DNA of 64,000 nucleotides from Parascedosporium putredinis (lineage: Eukaryota > Ascomycota > Sordariomycetes > Microascales > Microascaceae), in NCBI GenBank assembly GCA_949357655.1, contig CASHTG010000012.1:3348001-3412000 (forward strand), in the 5' to 3' direction. The notes below the pieces were generated by a model, which was not told where the DNA came from, made no database searches, and worked only from the letters and a program-made list of their open reading frames with translations. The position numbers and the translations under genes were made by a program. Of this stretch, positions 12,087 to 24,663 are shown in pieces. Every line of letters starts with the position of its first letter. Position 1 is the first letter of the stretch.

Positions 12087-12843
12087 ATGTCTGCTCCCAG
12101 GCGCAGAAGGGTTGGACACCGCCGAAGGGTTGAAGATGAGGGCGATGACGATGGTGGTCCTGACGCCCTTGATCTTGAAGACGACTCTTTGAGCGATGGG
12201 TCCGGGCTGACCGATGACGATGACCCGGCTGATGACAGCGACACGAGCAACATCGAAGACGATGCATCTCCCACTGCGGCCAATCCCAGGAAGCCGGCCG
12301 GAAACGGGGCAATTAAACCTGCTGGGAGACCTGCCTTGCCGAATAAACCGCCAACGAAGGCGATAACCGACGCCGAAATGATGCTGCAAGGTCTGTCGAT
12401 TACCGATTCCGCTGAACCCGTTCAAGAGCTGCACTTTGACGATATTGCTGGCTCGGCGTCGCCCAAGATTTCCCCGGATGCACCGCTCATTGTGAGTTCG
12501 GCTTCGGCCACTCGTCCCGCTCAGGATACAGCCGGAGACCGCAGACGACGCGAGCATGAAGAGTACAAGCGGCGTAGGGACGAAGATCCCTCCTTCGTGC
12601 CCAACAGGGGCGCCTTTTTATGCACGATCACCGCCACGCTGGACCTGCTGGGAACGGCTTTCGCCCGTTCCCTCGACAGACCCGTCTAGGCCACGGTCGT
12701 GGGGGCTACGGTGCCCCTTACACGTCATATAGGTATGTTGACTCTTGTTTGGTGGCTTGGTGTTTGGTCGCCATGTTTCTGGATTTGCCTTAGGCTCCTC
12801 AAGCTAATAAATGGTAAACAGCCATATGTCTCAGCAACATCAT

Positions 12844-12876
<33 letters not shown>

Positions 12877-14411
12877 TATCAGCACCATCAACAACATCAG
12901 CAGCAGCAGCAGCGACAACAACTTCCCTAGACCCCACTGGTGGACAGTGGACTCACGATATGCACGAGGCTGTGGCCGAGCCCGCCCGCCCTCGGCCACC
13001 CAGGAGGCTGCACAACGACGAAGGCCCTCCTAACGGCACCGGTCGAATCCCAGTCTGCCCCACAAACCCAACTCCTATCAACCGGACACTGTCCACAGAA
13101 AAGCATATCGGGAATGCACAAGTGCGAGTCTTCTTCCCCCGTTGAAGGATCCCATTGTTGTGCGCGGCTTGCAGGTGAAGCAGTATACCAAGCTCCTGAC
13201 CACCGACCCCCTCTTCGTCGAGACAAACCGGTGCGCATCTCTCTGCCCGACCACCCGCCAAAATACATCTTCCCGGCCACCGACCGATCGTTCATCTTTA
13301 TTCCGCGGGCGATGAGACCCAACCAGAAGCCTGGCATCCGCGGAGGCAAGGCGCCAAAGTCAGTCTTGGGCTCCGTCGGCGGATGGTCCCGCCGAACGAG
13401 TGTCATCGGGAGCTATTACGGCGGCAGCACCTACTCTCCGAGCGTCGCACGCAGCCGCCGTTCATCGATTGCGCCGGATGGCCGTGATTACATGTTCTCG
13501 CCCACCGGGTCCGTCGTCTCTCGAGCCGCTATACCTCTTGACCCTTTGAGACCCGTTGTTCGTCTCCCACCCGCGGGCAACGTGCTCATCCCTGATGGCC
13601 CAGTTCAAATGCCACAAATGGACCGCCCTGTTGGGGAGTCTCTTATCAACACATTCCCTCCTCCCCAGACCCACCCTCTTCCTCAGAAGCCTTCTTTCCA
13701 GGAAACTCACCCCACTCCTATCCCTATGCACCAACCCCGCCCTCAAAAGACCGTCTCTGTGGCGGACATTGAATCCCCTACCTTGAACCAACACCCTTCC
13801 CAGCAGCAGCAGCCACCACAGCAGCAGCCGCCATACCAGCAGGCTTTCCATCAACAGATGCCCATGCAAATGGCCAACGGTGGCCCACCAGATAATCACA
13901 CGCGCAACCCCTCCTTCCAATCCCAACACTCTATCGGGACACCTCTTTCCCAGATTCCCGAACGTGCTATCCACGCAGCTCCCTTCCAGCCCAATGCCTA
14001 CCCCCAGCCGCCTTATTATAACCAGCCGTATCCTGTAATGCAAACCCAGCCGAATTACTACTATCCGGCTCAGCCGCCCTATGCTGGCGGAAACCTACCG
14101 TCCCAGGCTTCGACCGCCCCGGCATTTGTGCCAGGTCCACAACAGTCCCAGCCTGCGGGTTACCCCCGGCAGGCTCTCAAGAAGCCCAGGCCAATGCGCA
14201 AGGCCAGGGCCCCATTGCGCAGGAGGTCAACGGAATGGTTTACTATTATGACCCCTCCCAGATGCAGGCGGTCAATCCATACCAAAACTATCCAGGACCC
14301 CAGGGCTACGTCCCCGGCATGGTCAGTATGCCAGGGATGGTGGCCCCCAACCCTGAAAGCTACTACCCCTATCCTCAAACCGCCCAGGGTATGGTGTATT
14401 ATCCGCAATAG
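12087..14411 (+). CDS. Barentsz/CASC3 (MLN51)-type eIF4AIII-binding protein, frame broken five times
   Basis: Exons 12087-12732 and 12822-14411 (intron with CTAAT branch site). It is about 746 residues once five lost bases are counted. After an acidic N-terminus (DEGDDDGGPDALDLEDDSL) comes the Btz signature: RRRDEDPSFVPNRGAF, then in the next frame FMHDHRHAGPAGNGFRPF. This is the part of CASC3 that wraps eIF4AIII and RNA in the exon junction complex. Downstream lie a Gln/His-rich tract, the fungal-conserved block NRTLSTEKHIGNAQVRV ... VVRGLQVKQYTKL ... DHRPPLRRDKPVRISLP, and a Pro/Gln/Tyr-rich tail ending GMVYYPQ. Frame breaks: T5 12615-12619, C3 12925-12927, C5 13136-13140, CC 13195-13196 and C5 14163-14167. 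Cytoplasmic/nuclear mRNP role is inferred from the family. The start has a good context (CCATAATGTCTG); an upstream in-frame ATG at 11964 is less likely. Confidence 0.88.
12838..12922 (+). repeat. CAG/CAA/CAT repeat coding for Gln/His in the Barentsz gene
   Basis: Imperfect trinucleotide array at the start of exon 2, coding for about 25 Gln with interspersed His and one Tyr. Mixed CAG and CAA codons indicate an old, interrupted repeat. Confidence 0.85.
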
Positions 14412-16330
14412 AGCCGCATACCAACATACCGGGAGCGGTTCTCTTCGACGTTTTGCATCTTTTATCATATCTAATGTCTTTTTCCCTTTTGTTCCCTTGA
14501 ATGCCCGCTGCTCCTCGCGATGCCGCATCCGCTATGTGCAGCTTAAAACCTCTTAGCTTGGAGCGAAGCAGATCTATATCTCTCTCTAGATATATCTAGT
14601 GCCCTTACAACCCTCAAGTTCATTGTTTCAAGGGCTTGTCATCGCCCTTGGATGCATCAGATCTCGACGAACCTCTTTCGGTGGAGAGCACGTTGAACAT
14701 GGCCGTCGCTCGCCTCTTTAGAACCGACCTAGCGAAGCCTTGGCCGGGGCGGCGCCATACTTCTCAAGGCGGCTGACTGCCCTGCGGGTCTCATTGAGTC
14801 ACTGGGATTTTTGTTGCATGCTTATGCTCAGCGCCTCTCTCACCTCTTAGCCCTGTTCCTCTCCTGTAATTCCTCAATTCTTTGTTTTCGTGTGGGTGGT
14901 CTGGTTATGGTGTCTATGATTCCTCCGCGCTGCCCTTACGTCTGTCTGGTATTGCTCATCATTTGTCTTGGACAAAGATTTCACTGGCGTTTAGAGGAGT
15001 CAAAATACTAGCAGGGGTTCCTTCTCTGCGAAGCATCTTATATACATTTTTTTCTTTTCTCCAGAAGTCCCCGACTGGATGGCCCCTTCGTCTATTTTCT
15101 TATTTGCTCTATTATGCGCACACGGTTGCAATTTTTATGTTGGTTTAGATCAGTCTCTCCCCGACACTCAGCTTCTCAACGTCGCAGCGTTGTAGGAGGG
15201 GTCCACGCCGGAGATAGGGCAACATCATTTGGTATGAAGATTCTTTATTTGGACGTTGCACTTGATTTGCTTTTTTTCTCTTTTTTTCTTTCTTACTTTT
15301 AGGGAGGCCATTTATTTAACTTAGCAATTTTGAAGTCGTCTTGGACCCTTGCAGAATAATATTCGCACGTCAGCTGGCGTTTGAGCCTCGTGTTGTTTGT
15401 GTGCCCTGCGTCGTCCTCTGCAGCGCATGTTATTAAGTCTACGCAGCAGCACTGAGGTACAGCTCGTGAAGTTTGGCAATTTCATCCCTCGTCCTAGTAA
15501 GTATTTCGCCGTGACGTTCAAATCTGTTCTGCTTGAAGCATCGTCGGCTACTTGCCCAAGCCTGACAAAAAACGAGGCAGCACGGAAGCGGAGGGTCGCT
15601 CTTGTCGGACATGTCCACGCCGGGCACATAATCTCACTTCTTCTTCTTTCTTCTTCCTCTGTCTACGAAAATAAAACTAGAATCGGATATAAACCTACCG
15701 ATGTGTCATCATCGCCTAGGAAAGGCTTAGTTGACAACTCATACTCCAGATTGAGTTGGGGCGGCTCGGTAACCACAAGGTTCCACGTATGCCCTTGCTA
15801 ATAATCAGGCAGTAGCCCATCGTCCGAGGGGATACCAAAATCCAGTGCAGACGCGAGGCTAGCAGACCCTCTCCTATATAGAGTGTGAGACATGGTGACC
15901 CCCGAGGGCTCGCCACCCTGAAAATCGGGGAAGGTCCCTATGGCTAGCCCGGTTGGTGACGATGTGGAGCCTCGCTATTCTAGCTAGGCGACAACGAAGG
16001 AGAAGCCGGTAGAAGGTTAGAGCCAAGCACGGAAAGCGGCGCGTTGTAGGAGTGGGATGGATATGTTGCGTTGATATGGAGCTGCCTTGCCCATAAGCGA
16101 GGGAAAAAAGCTCCGATCTTCCCGAGGTCATCATGCTTAGCTCTGGTCCACTGAAGCCTAGTCGTCGAGAAGCTTCCTTAGCGTCCTTCGACGCCACAAG
16201 GCTTCATCTCTCGATTATCTACTTCGTTACTTCCTTTTCGATTTGGTCGGTTTCGAGCAAAGGGAAAAAGAATTCGGGCAAAGCTGCCTCGACCGAAGCC
16301 ACCATCGTAAGGCTACCCTTGATAGCGGAT

Positions 16331-16372
16331 GGACGAACAACCTGTGAGGTAGGACGAACAACCTGTGAGGTA
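16331..16372 (+). repeat. Perfect 21-bp tandem duplication
   Basis: The unit GGACGAACAACCTGTGAGGTA occurs twice head to tail (16331-16351 and 16352-16372) with no mismatch. Confidence 0.95.
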
Positions 16373-18612
16373 GGTGCTCACCCCACGCCTTTACTACCTC
16401 CTCCTCTGCCGCGTCTCTTCTGCTTGATTATAGAGGAATAGATCATGAAATGTCCCCTTCCTAGATAAAATCAACATGCTCTATCATCATTATTTTCTAA
16501 CAAGTCAATATCCTGAACTCCTCTTCATGCTTATGGACACCCGATTCGAACAGGCAGAATGGAGGGGGTGAAAGTCAAGCAGGGCTGAAAGGCTTCCCCA
16601 AGGGTTCCCTCCGCGACACTTCGACGTTCTTAGTGTTGCGGCTTTCATCTGGAGAGAGTCATACCGCCCGTTCTCCCGAGACAGGCGAGCTTTTAGGACC
16701 TGATGTTTGAACCTAGAAGGACGATGACTTCACACTTCCCTGCAAGAAGGCGAGGTGTCTTACCCCAGCCTCTTCTCCTTCCACGTTGTGGGTCGCGCGT
16801 TTCCGGTTCGGCTCTTAGCGCAAGACGCAGCGAAGAGCCCTTGGGCCAGCCCCGAGTGCTCACCTTCTTACACGTAGGGGCCAAGGTACATGGAAGCTTG
16901 GGTGTGCGAATGAGGAAGAGAATGCACAGTCCAGATGAAACCAGCTGCAGGATGAGAGTGTGTCCCCTTTCAGTCAAAGGAAAAACAAGTGAAGTTCAAA
17001 AGGCACGAGCATCAGCTTCGGCGGGGCGTTTATCATTAATGCAGTGGCACCTCGGAGCCTCCTGCAAGATCCCGGAAGAGCTCCTCTTTTCCCTCTTTTT
17101 TCTTTTCTTTTTCTTATTTTCCTTTTCTTTCTTTCTTTCGTAGGCTGGAAAAATGATGCAGTGTATACTACTTCGACCTAGGCCTGCTCCGCATGATCAT
17201 CAGCGAGTTGGTGCGAGGTTGACTTGAGGCTGAAGCACCTTCAGCACCTCCAAAATGATGAGCCCAAAATGATGAGCAGGATGGGGTTCAAAACATACCC
17301 TGGTCGTATCTTAAATCGTTTGTGCCAAAGGCGGAGAAGGGTCCTGTCTACTATTCCCTTTAACGTTGCTATCAGTTCACATTCAGCCAGCGATGTAAAT
17401 GCCTCGGTAAGAGAAGGCGCCACTGTCTCAAAACTATCGACATAATGTGAGCGAAGTCAATTGCGGGCGGAAGATGGCACCCCTCTCAGGATGAATGGCG
17501 TAATATGGGGGCAAATCGAAGCGAGGAATCGGGTATAGTTAGGCATTCTTTCTCGCCCCCGTTCAGGTAAAAGTAGCAATATTATCAGAGGTCCCTCACT
17601 CGAGGATCCAAAGCTCCAACCGATGGGGACAAGCTGCGTACCGGTGCGCTAGGTGTACCGACGGGGCGTCAAGTCACCTGCGTCACCAGCATCATCTGGT
17701 GGTACTCAAACCTGGGGTTCTCCATCAGACATGGCCCTAGCCAATCTGAAGGGACTAGTAGCTTTGGGCGAGATGTTCAAGTTTGCAAAGTACGGGAATT
17801 CCAGGTTTCTTGTTGACCTTCCCCTTTGATAAGAACCGTCGCGTTTGGAAAAGAGCCTGTCGAGGTGGGGACGATCAGCTTGACAAAAGTTGGAGCACTT
17901 GCATGAAGGACAAAGTCTGCCGCAACGGCAATGCTGAGGGGGTTAGTTTATCGCCCCACTGGCCGGCCCAATGCCAATGCCTCTCTCCTATTATCCTGAG
18001 ATCCCAGCTGGTGCTTTCCTCTTCGTTTCTTTTTCCTAATCGGCCTTTCTTTCTTGTCTGCTTTCTTCCGCCTTTTCTTGTTGATATTTGCTTCTTTTCT
18101 TTAACCTTCCTTGTTCAACGATCAGCCAGGGCTCGGTGCAAATGCTCGCTTTCCACCCGGAAATGGATAGAGTTGTGGGGAACCAAAGGCGGCGGCCAGT
18201 CGCATTGCTGCGAAACCTTCTCTCTTAAAAGGAGGGTTTATTTATCTATTTGGATAATTGGGCCCCTGACTCGCAATATTTTTCCTTCTGCCTACCAGTG
18301 GCGACTAATAGAAGCCAGATAATAGCCCAAGATCTGGCAATCGAGAAACAGCATCCAACTCACTCGCTCTCGAGGAATGGAGTGAATGGAGTGGGGTGAG
18401 CGGCATTGAGCCAGGCTCCCACATACTCCGCTCTAAAGTGGGTTCATTGTTGTAACTTCGGGGCCGACAATCTAGGCTTCGTTGGTCTCCCTCGTACCCT
18501 CGTATCATTTGTCACTCATCCCCTGCATGCTTGCATCCCTGTTGACTGGCACTTGCTGGTGCAATCGCTCCGGGAAACTCGTTGTTCGTCTAGCTTCGTG
18601 CTGGTATTACGC

Positions 18613-18628
18613 ACCGACCGACCGACCG
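18613..18628 (+). repeat. (ACCG)4 microsatellite
   Basis: Four perfect ACCG units in non-coding DNA. Confidence 0.9.
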
Positions 18629-18734
18629 AGAGAGGGAAATGGTAGGGATTCCGAAGAGTCCTTGGGAGCCTGGTCGTTCACTGGGCTGTGAAGTGATAGA
18701 AGAGATCAGAATCGACCGCGTGCCATTCAAGACA

Positions 18735-18754
18735 GGCAGGGCAGGGCAGGGCAG
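18735..18754 (+). repeat. (GGCAG)4 tandem repeat
   Basis: Four perfect GGCAG units in non-coding DNA. Confidence 0.9.
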
Positions 18755-20043
18755 CTTTCTGTCCCCTCTCTCTCCCCCTCTCTCTGCGTGTGCCCTCTCT
18801 CTCCGTAATGTACTGCTACTCGATTGACTCGAGAAAAAAAAAAGGTAGTTAAGTGGGATAGACCAAGTGAGGAAGCCCGAAGAACGAAGAAGATGAGGAG
18901 TCCTGAGGCCAACTCTAGCTCGCCAAGGTTACAAAGTTGGCTCGTTAACACGCGTTGAAAAAGCTTTACCGGTCAAGACAGAGGCTAAAGGCTGCGTGCT
19001 ATGATTGATAAACCCATTCAGACGCCCGTAAATTTGCCCGCAAACTTGCCGGCGAACTTGAGCTGGGGGTTGGAAGTTTAGCATGATCCGAAAGCATTCG
19101 GTAGAGGTGGGACTTATTCACCGTGCTATACCCCGCAGGTCCCGTTCCTTGCACCCTGGTTGCTGTGGACTGTTGGCGACCACGTTTGGCCGTCCGGTTT
19201 TCGAGCGAGCCCGGGTGCTAACGCCGAGCCCCGCCATTCGGTCTACACTAAATTGACGAGAGTGTGCCATCAACCATCCTCGAGCTGCCTAACTTGGGCT
19301 TGCGTCAGTGGCCAACCGTCTGTGGGGATGGTGAGTGGTCGGTGACCTGACCGCCTCAAGCTCCCTCCACCGATTGCTCCTGCTGGCCAGCCCCATAATA
19401 GACTATGAAGCACGTGTGACTGATGGAAAGGAGGTGGTGTGCGTATTGACCTGTGAATAGATGTATCCATCCCACCCAATCCATCCATGTGCACATGTTC
19501 TTTGGGGGAAAAGAAGCAAGGGCGGGGCTCTTGACTGTGCGGTGTGTACATGAGTTATTGCATATGTCAGCGCAAAATGAGGTGAGCTCCGTCCCAGCGT
19601 GATCGGATAACGGCCGCCAGTTCTCGGTTGATCTATCTTGACACTGTACTGGTGCTGGCGGTGATACGTACACCTTTGTAAGTACGCAGCGCCTGGCTCA
19701 ACTGGCTTTCGAGGTTTGGGTCAGTGCATTGATGGTGTGTATTTCTGCCGCCTAGCACGCTTCTCCTCCCGCGTCCCCAATAGACCACCCCTTCCTGAGG
19801 CCAAAAGTAGCAACACGCCAATCCCTCGTCATTAGTTTGCCGCCGGTCCCTCCTTCCCTTCTCTCTCTCTCCTCACGCTCTCGAGCCTGGGTGTCTCTTC
19901 TTTCCCCTTCATCCATCCAAACGATCCCGAGCTCTTGAACTTCCGAGGCCTGATTTCTCTTGATCTTTTCAACCAAGATCAGTTGTCAGCCTCAGCCAAA
20001 GCTTACTTTTGATTCTCCATTTCCGCAAGGACCAAGTCAAACA

Positions 20044-20079
20044 CGCACGCCGCACGCCGCACGCTGCACACCGCACGCC
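20044..20079 (+). repeat. GCACGCC-type tandem repeat in the Nbr1 upstream region
   Basis: About five imperfect 7-bp units (GCACGCC, GCACACC), 350 bp before the Nbr1 ATG. Confidence 0.75.
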
Positions 20080-20424
20080 CTTTCTTACATTTATCTCTTC
20101 GCCCCCCACTCACCCACCCACCTGACTGATTACCCTTTCCCACTTCCCCCATCGCACCCTCCCTCTGCCGTATCCCTCTTCCATCACCGACAATACAGTG
20201 GGGCAACCCGCCGTTCCGACTCTTATCTCCTTCACCACCCTCAAATCCCCAGGTAAGCCGACACCATACTTCCTCACACCACCAACCCTCTTCCCACTCA
20301 ATCGCCAATCCATCTTGGCCACATTTTGCGGCACGACTTGGGTTCTTCCCTCTGTTATTAACCTCGTTCATTTTGTTTTAACCTCCAGCTTCTCTGCTAG
20401 TAATACATACGTCTTTTCGTCGCC

Positions 20425-23127
20425 ATGGCGTCTTCCGAATCCGCTCCCGCCGTCGCCATGGTCACCATCAAGGCGAACTACGACGGTGAGCATCATCGCT
20501 TTAAGCTCCCTCTTCGCGATATGGTTCCTGCTGTTTTTGAAGACAAGGTATGTGTGAAGGAGACTCGTCTCTGTTCTTTCCCACTCATTTTGCCCTGCCT
20601 GTCCTTGTCTCGGTACCTTGCTTACAAACTTGTGTTCTATAACAGGTTCGACGTGCTCTCCGAATCACAGTGGATCAAGTCTGCATTATCGAACGCTACT
20701 CCGATTCGGCTTCAGCTTTCCTTATTCTGGACCGTGCCAACATTTCCGTCTACAAGCAGCTTTATCGCGCTGCCAAGGCCAAGTCCAAGTTGAAGATTCG
20801 AGTCACCATGATCCGTCCCGCTGAAGAGGAGGCCGAGGCCGAGGAGGAGGAGGAGGAAACCCCCAGTTGACTCCTACCTCTGTTGAAGAGACTACTGTAC
20901 AGCAGCCCTCTGTGATCGAGGAGCCCCTCACAATTACTACCGCCGAGCCGGCCCAGCAGCCGCAGGAATTCGCCGTCCCCTTCGCTCCCGAACTCTGGTC
21001 CCAACCCAGGAGGTAGGCTCCCGGGTTCCCCTTGCTACGAGAACAGCAGCTAATCTGATGGTACATGTAGACTTCCCCCATCAATCACACTGCCGATCGC
21101 TCCGTCATGACCGATCCCTACTTGCGAAGCATGGCGCCTCCCGTGTGTCCCTACGCTGGTTCCACCCTGGAGTATCGAGTCTGCTGCAACAGCTGTGAAC
21201 GCACCATTCCTGACGTCCACTACCACTGCAACAAGTGCGACGATGACGACTTTGATCTTTGCCTAGCTTGTGTGGAGAGTGGAATCACCTGCTACAGCCC
21301 CGATCACTGGTTGATCAAGCGATTCAAGAAGGATGGCGTGTTCGTGAGCAGCACCACCGAGACTCTTGCCCCAAGCAAGCTCGTCAAGAAGGAGTCTGAG
21401 CCGCCTGCCGCCCAGCCTGTGGCCGAGAAGACCGCTGTTCCCGTCATTCCCGCCCCAAAGACGGAGGCCGTACCCGTGCCCGTACCCCAGGCTATGTATA
21501 GGACGTGCAACTCATGCGTGCGAGGTGAGTCTTGTTTCGGCCGTCATTCCGAAATAGCCTAGCAGAGCGAGCAGCTAACTTGTGAACGAATGTAGAACGT
21601 CCCGAGCATGTCTTCGTCCATTGCACCACCTGCTACGACTTTGATCTTTGCTCCACCTGCTTCTCCCTGGATGCCCATGGGCACCATCCCAAGCACGAAT
21701 TCAAGCCCGCCGTGGAGAATGCGCGCCTCTCCGACGCAGTCGTTGCTAAGCTCGGCGCGGGTCGCAACCTAACCCATCACGCCATCTGTGACAAGTGTGA
21801 TAAGTTCATCCGGGGAGTTCGTCACAAGTGCCTTGACTGCCCTGATTGGGACTACTGCGGCGAGTGCATCAAGGACGCCTCGACTGACCATGCCGGCCAC
21901 CGCTTCGCTCCCATCTACGAGTCGCTCACCCATACTGGGCCCATGCGCTCGAGCTTCCACCCTATTCATGAGGGCATCTGCTGCGATGGCCCCTCTGCGA
22001 GTCCAACCCTATCGTCACGTACATCACCGGTATCCGGTACAAGTGCGCCGTCTGTCCCGACACGGACCTTTGCGCTGCGTGCGAGGCCCACCCGCGCAAC
22101 CTTCACAACAAGACTCATCCTATGATTAAATTCCGAACACCAGTGCGCCACGCGCTGGTCAGCACTACCGGCGTCGACAGGAACGGAAAGGAGCTTCCCA
22201 TGATGGGCGATGCCATCTCCCCGCCGACCACTAGGCTTTCAAGCAACGCTACATCTCGGCGTGAGCCCACCATCTCGAGCCCCCGCGCCGTGATTAATGT
22301 GGAGCCCTCGGAGCCCGAGCCTGCTCCGGCTGCTCACCAAGAAAAGGCTATCGTGAAGGAGGTACAAGGGTCGGAACAAGCAGAAAAGGCTCAAGAGACG
22401 CCCGCCAAGCCCGAGCGCACCCCTGAAAAGCTTGACTCGGTGTATGTGCACGACACCGTCATGGACGGCACCGTTCTACCCCCAACCACGTTTTTGAGCA
22501 GACCTGGGTCCTTCGCAACTCGGGCGACGTCGCGTGGCCCGCCGGCTGCGCCGTCAAGTTTGTCGGCGGTGACTATATGGGCCACGTGGACTCGAACCAC
22601 CCGGCCGGTATCTCGGAGCTAGTTTCGGCATCCGAGTCTACTGTCTGCTATGACACCCTGGAGCCCGGCAAGGATTATCCCTTCACCGTCCTTCTCCGCA
22701 CGCCTCCCGCGAGGGCAAGGTGATTTCTTACTGGCGCCTCACAACTCCTGACGGTCTCCGATTTGGACACCGACTCTGGTGCGACGTCGAGGTCCGGGCC
22801 CCTGTGTCGCAAGAGTCCCAACCTGCCGCTTTCCACAAGCAGGAGACCAGGCAGCCCGAACCCGTTGTTGACAGCAGCCAAGTGGTTTTCCCTAAGCTCG
22901 ACAAGGAATCGCCCGTCTCTAGCATACACCAAGAATCGAACAAGGAGGCGGAATCGGAAGAGCAGGCGCCGCTCAGCCCTCGGGAGGTCGAATTCGACGA
23001 CCTGGAGGGCGAAGTTTGGGATGGGTCGGACGAGGGATTCTTGACCGACGAAGAGTATGACATCCTTGACGCATCCGATGAGGAATACCACGAGGATCAG
23101 AAGCAGAAGGCGCTTCTCAGGAGATAA
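20425..23127 (+). CDS. Nbr1-type selective autophagy receptor (PB1, four ZZ fingers, FW domain), frame broken five times
   Basis: Exons 20425-20547, 20646-21012, 21071-21524 and 21596-23127, about 826 residues after five lost bases. In order: a PB1 domain (about residues 12-95, VTIKANYDGEHHRFKLP ... YKQLYRAA), four ZZ zinc fingers (about 200-490; for example CNSCERTIPDVHYHCNKC, CDKCDKFIRGVRHKCLDC and YKCAVCPDTDLCAAC), a disordered linker, and the NBR1-specific four-tryptophan domain (about 600-710; TWVLRNSGDVAWPAGC ... SYWRLTTPDG). An acidic tail carries FDDL (about 783) and YDIL (about 804), both fitting the Atg8-binding LIR core. Family members deliver cargo to the vacuole by autophagy or an ESCRT route. 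Frame breaks: C5 20860-20864, C3 21005-21007, C4 21990-21993, C5 22479-22483 and C3 22706-22708. ATG context GCCATGG is strong. Confidence 0.92.
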
Positions 23128-24663
23128 GGCCCGACGTAGGGTAGCTGTTGATGATGGTGCGAGATGGGACTGGGTCTATCGTCCTTTCTAAGAAGGAGCG
23201 CATGGCTCCGGTCGATTTCAAAAGCCGCGGCCCCCTCCATCCCGTTCCTTACTTTTCTTTTTGCATTGTTATCGCCCTTCACTCTCACTTATCGTATTCG
23301 GATCCGGCGTTCGTCCCTCATTCCTTTCATTCATAACAGGCTTCTTGTTTCTTTGTTCTTTTTGGGAGGGCTGAAGCCTCAAACGCTCTTATCAAGCCGC
23401 AAATTCGGGCTCGACGCAAATGAAAGGTGCAGGCGAGAGGCAGTAACAATAAGGAAACGCTTGTGTATAGCACAAATAGCAGAATCAGATTGACTCCAGT
23501 TCGGTTTGTCGTTAGTCGTTTTTCCTTTTCTCCTTCTTCTTTGCCCGTCTTTCTTGTTTTCCGAGTGCTCTGAGAAGGAACAATACGCTACTACACGGGT
23601 AGGGGAACCTTGCTCGGACCAGTCTTCTCAAAACAAGTGCATGGCAACGCACTGACAGGATCTAAAAGGGGTTTCTCAAGGTCGTCATGATTGTTCGTCT
23701 ACCTCCATCAATGTATTCTATCTAGTCTTTTTATATGGTCAAAACCAGCACCTCAAAACTAGTAGGCCAGCCGTGATGGGTTTGAGCCCTGTTCCCCTTT
23801 TTGACGTGACACCTGCAATATCCAGTAACTCAAGTCAAAAGTCTGCCTCGTTCACGCTAGTTAGCACGAGGGGGTGAACTAGCAATTAGTAAATCATCGA
23901 GGGATATTTTCGAGATATCGAATAGAGGTTGTTGCGAAGCGTGAAATACGAAGTAGATTATTCGAAAGCGCGGCCAATCCCAGAAAAGTGACGGCAGTCG
24001 TCAGTTGTGACCAGGGTTGAGGAACAAAGTACCCCGTACCTCATACCTTTTAGAAGTCTTTGCTCTCTGTTCTCTGAGCTCTGTCCCAAAAAGAGGACTT
24101 GGAGGAGTCTTGGAGCCGCGCCCCTTCTCCGAGCAGCCGCAGCCCAAGCAGATGCGGAACTGGCCAATAGTGGGGCGTGCCTGGCAGAGCTGTTGCAGGG
24201 TGTGGCCACCCGCAAACGGTACATTGTACCCTGTAAGTTTCTTGATATGTGTTCACTCCAGCTTTCAAACAATTTGGCGACCACGACCTCTTTATTCTTC
24301 AACGCAGCGCTGCTTCGATGCGGAACATCTCGACAGCGACCCTAGTGCCCAATTGACATATTGAGCTACGGTCTAGATCCCACCGAAATCTTTCCACTCC
24401 CGACTTTTGCCCAGACACATCCCCTTTCGGGTCCGACAAATCCTCGATTCCTTGAAGCCGATTCGTCATCGCCGAGCCTTTCCGCCCATCCTCCCTCTGT
24501 GTCCTGGACCGATTGACCCATCAAGCCTGCACGTCTTGCATTCCCTTCTTTTCCTCACGATTTGGTGGGCTAGGCTAGTGGGAACGTGACGACCAGCTGC
24601 CGACAAGGGCGACGGTAAACTCTACCCTGTTAGGCCGTAGTCGCACGCCTTTGTGGTATCGCA
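23128..24663. other. 1.5 kb intergenic region (Nbr1 3' side, Erv41 promoter)
   Basis: No gene supported. The first part is T-rich and fits a 3' UTR; the second part must hold the Erv41 promoter. Confidence 0.5.

Larger units (their letters stand above)
14412..20424. other. 6 kb gene-poor region
   Basis: I see no supported gene. The first 700 bp are the 3' UTR side of the Barentsz gene and the last 500 bp are a C-rich leader of Nbr1. Between them are only short rival frames. I found no terminal inverted repeats, reverse transcriptase motif or transposase motif by eye. A 21-bp tandem duplication (16331-16372) and several short tandem repeats (18613-18628, 18735-18754, 20044-20079) lie here. 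Confidence 0.5.

Noticed and set aside
16133..17430. Remnant of a retrotransposon
   Set aside because: I saw no reverse transcriptase, integrase or LTR features; only short unrelated frames.
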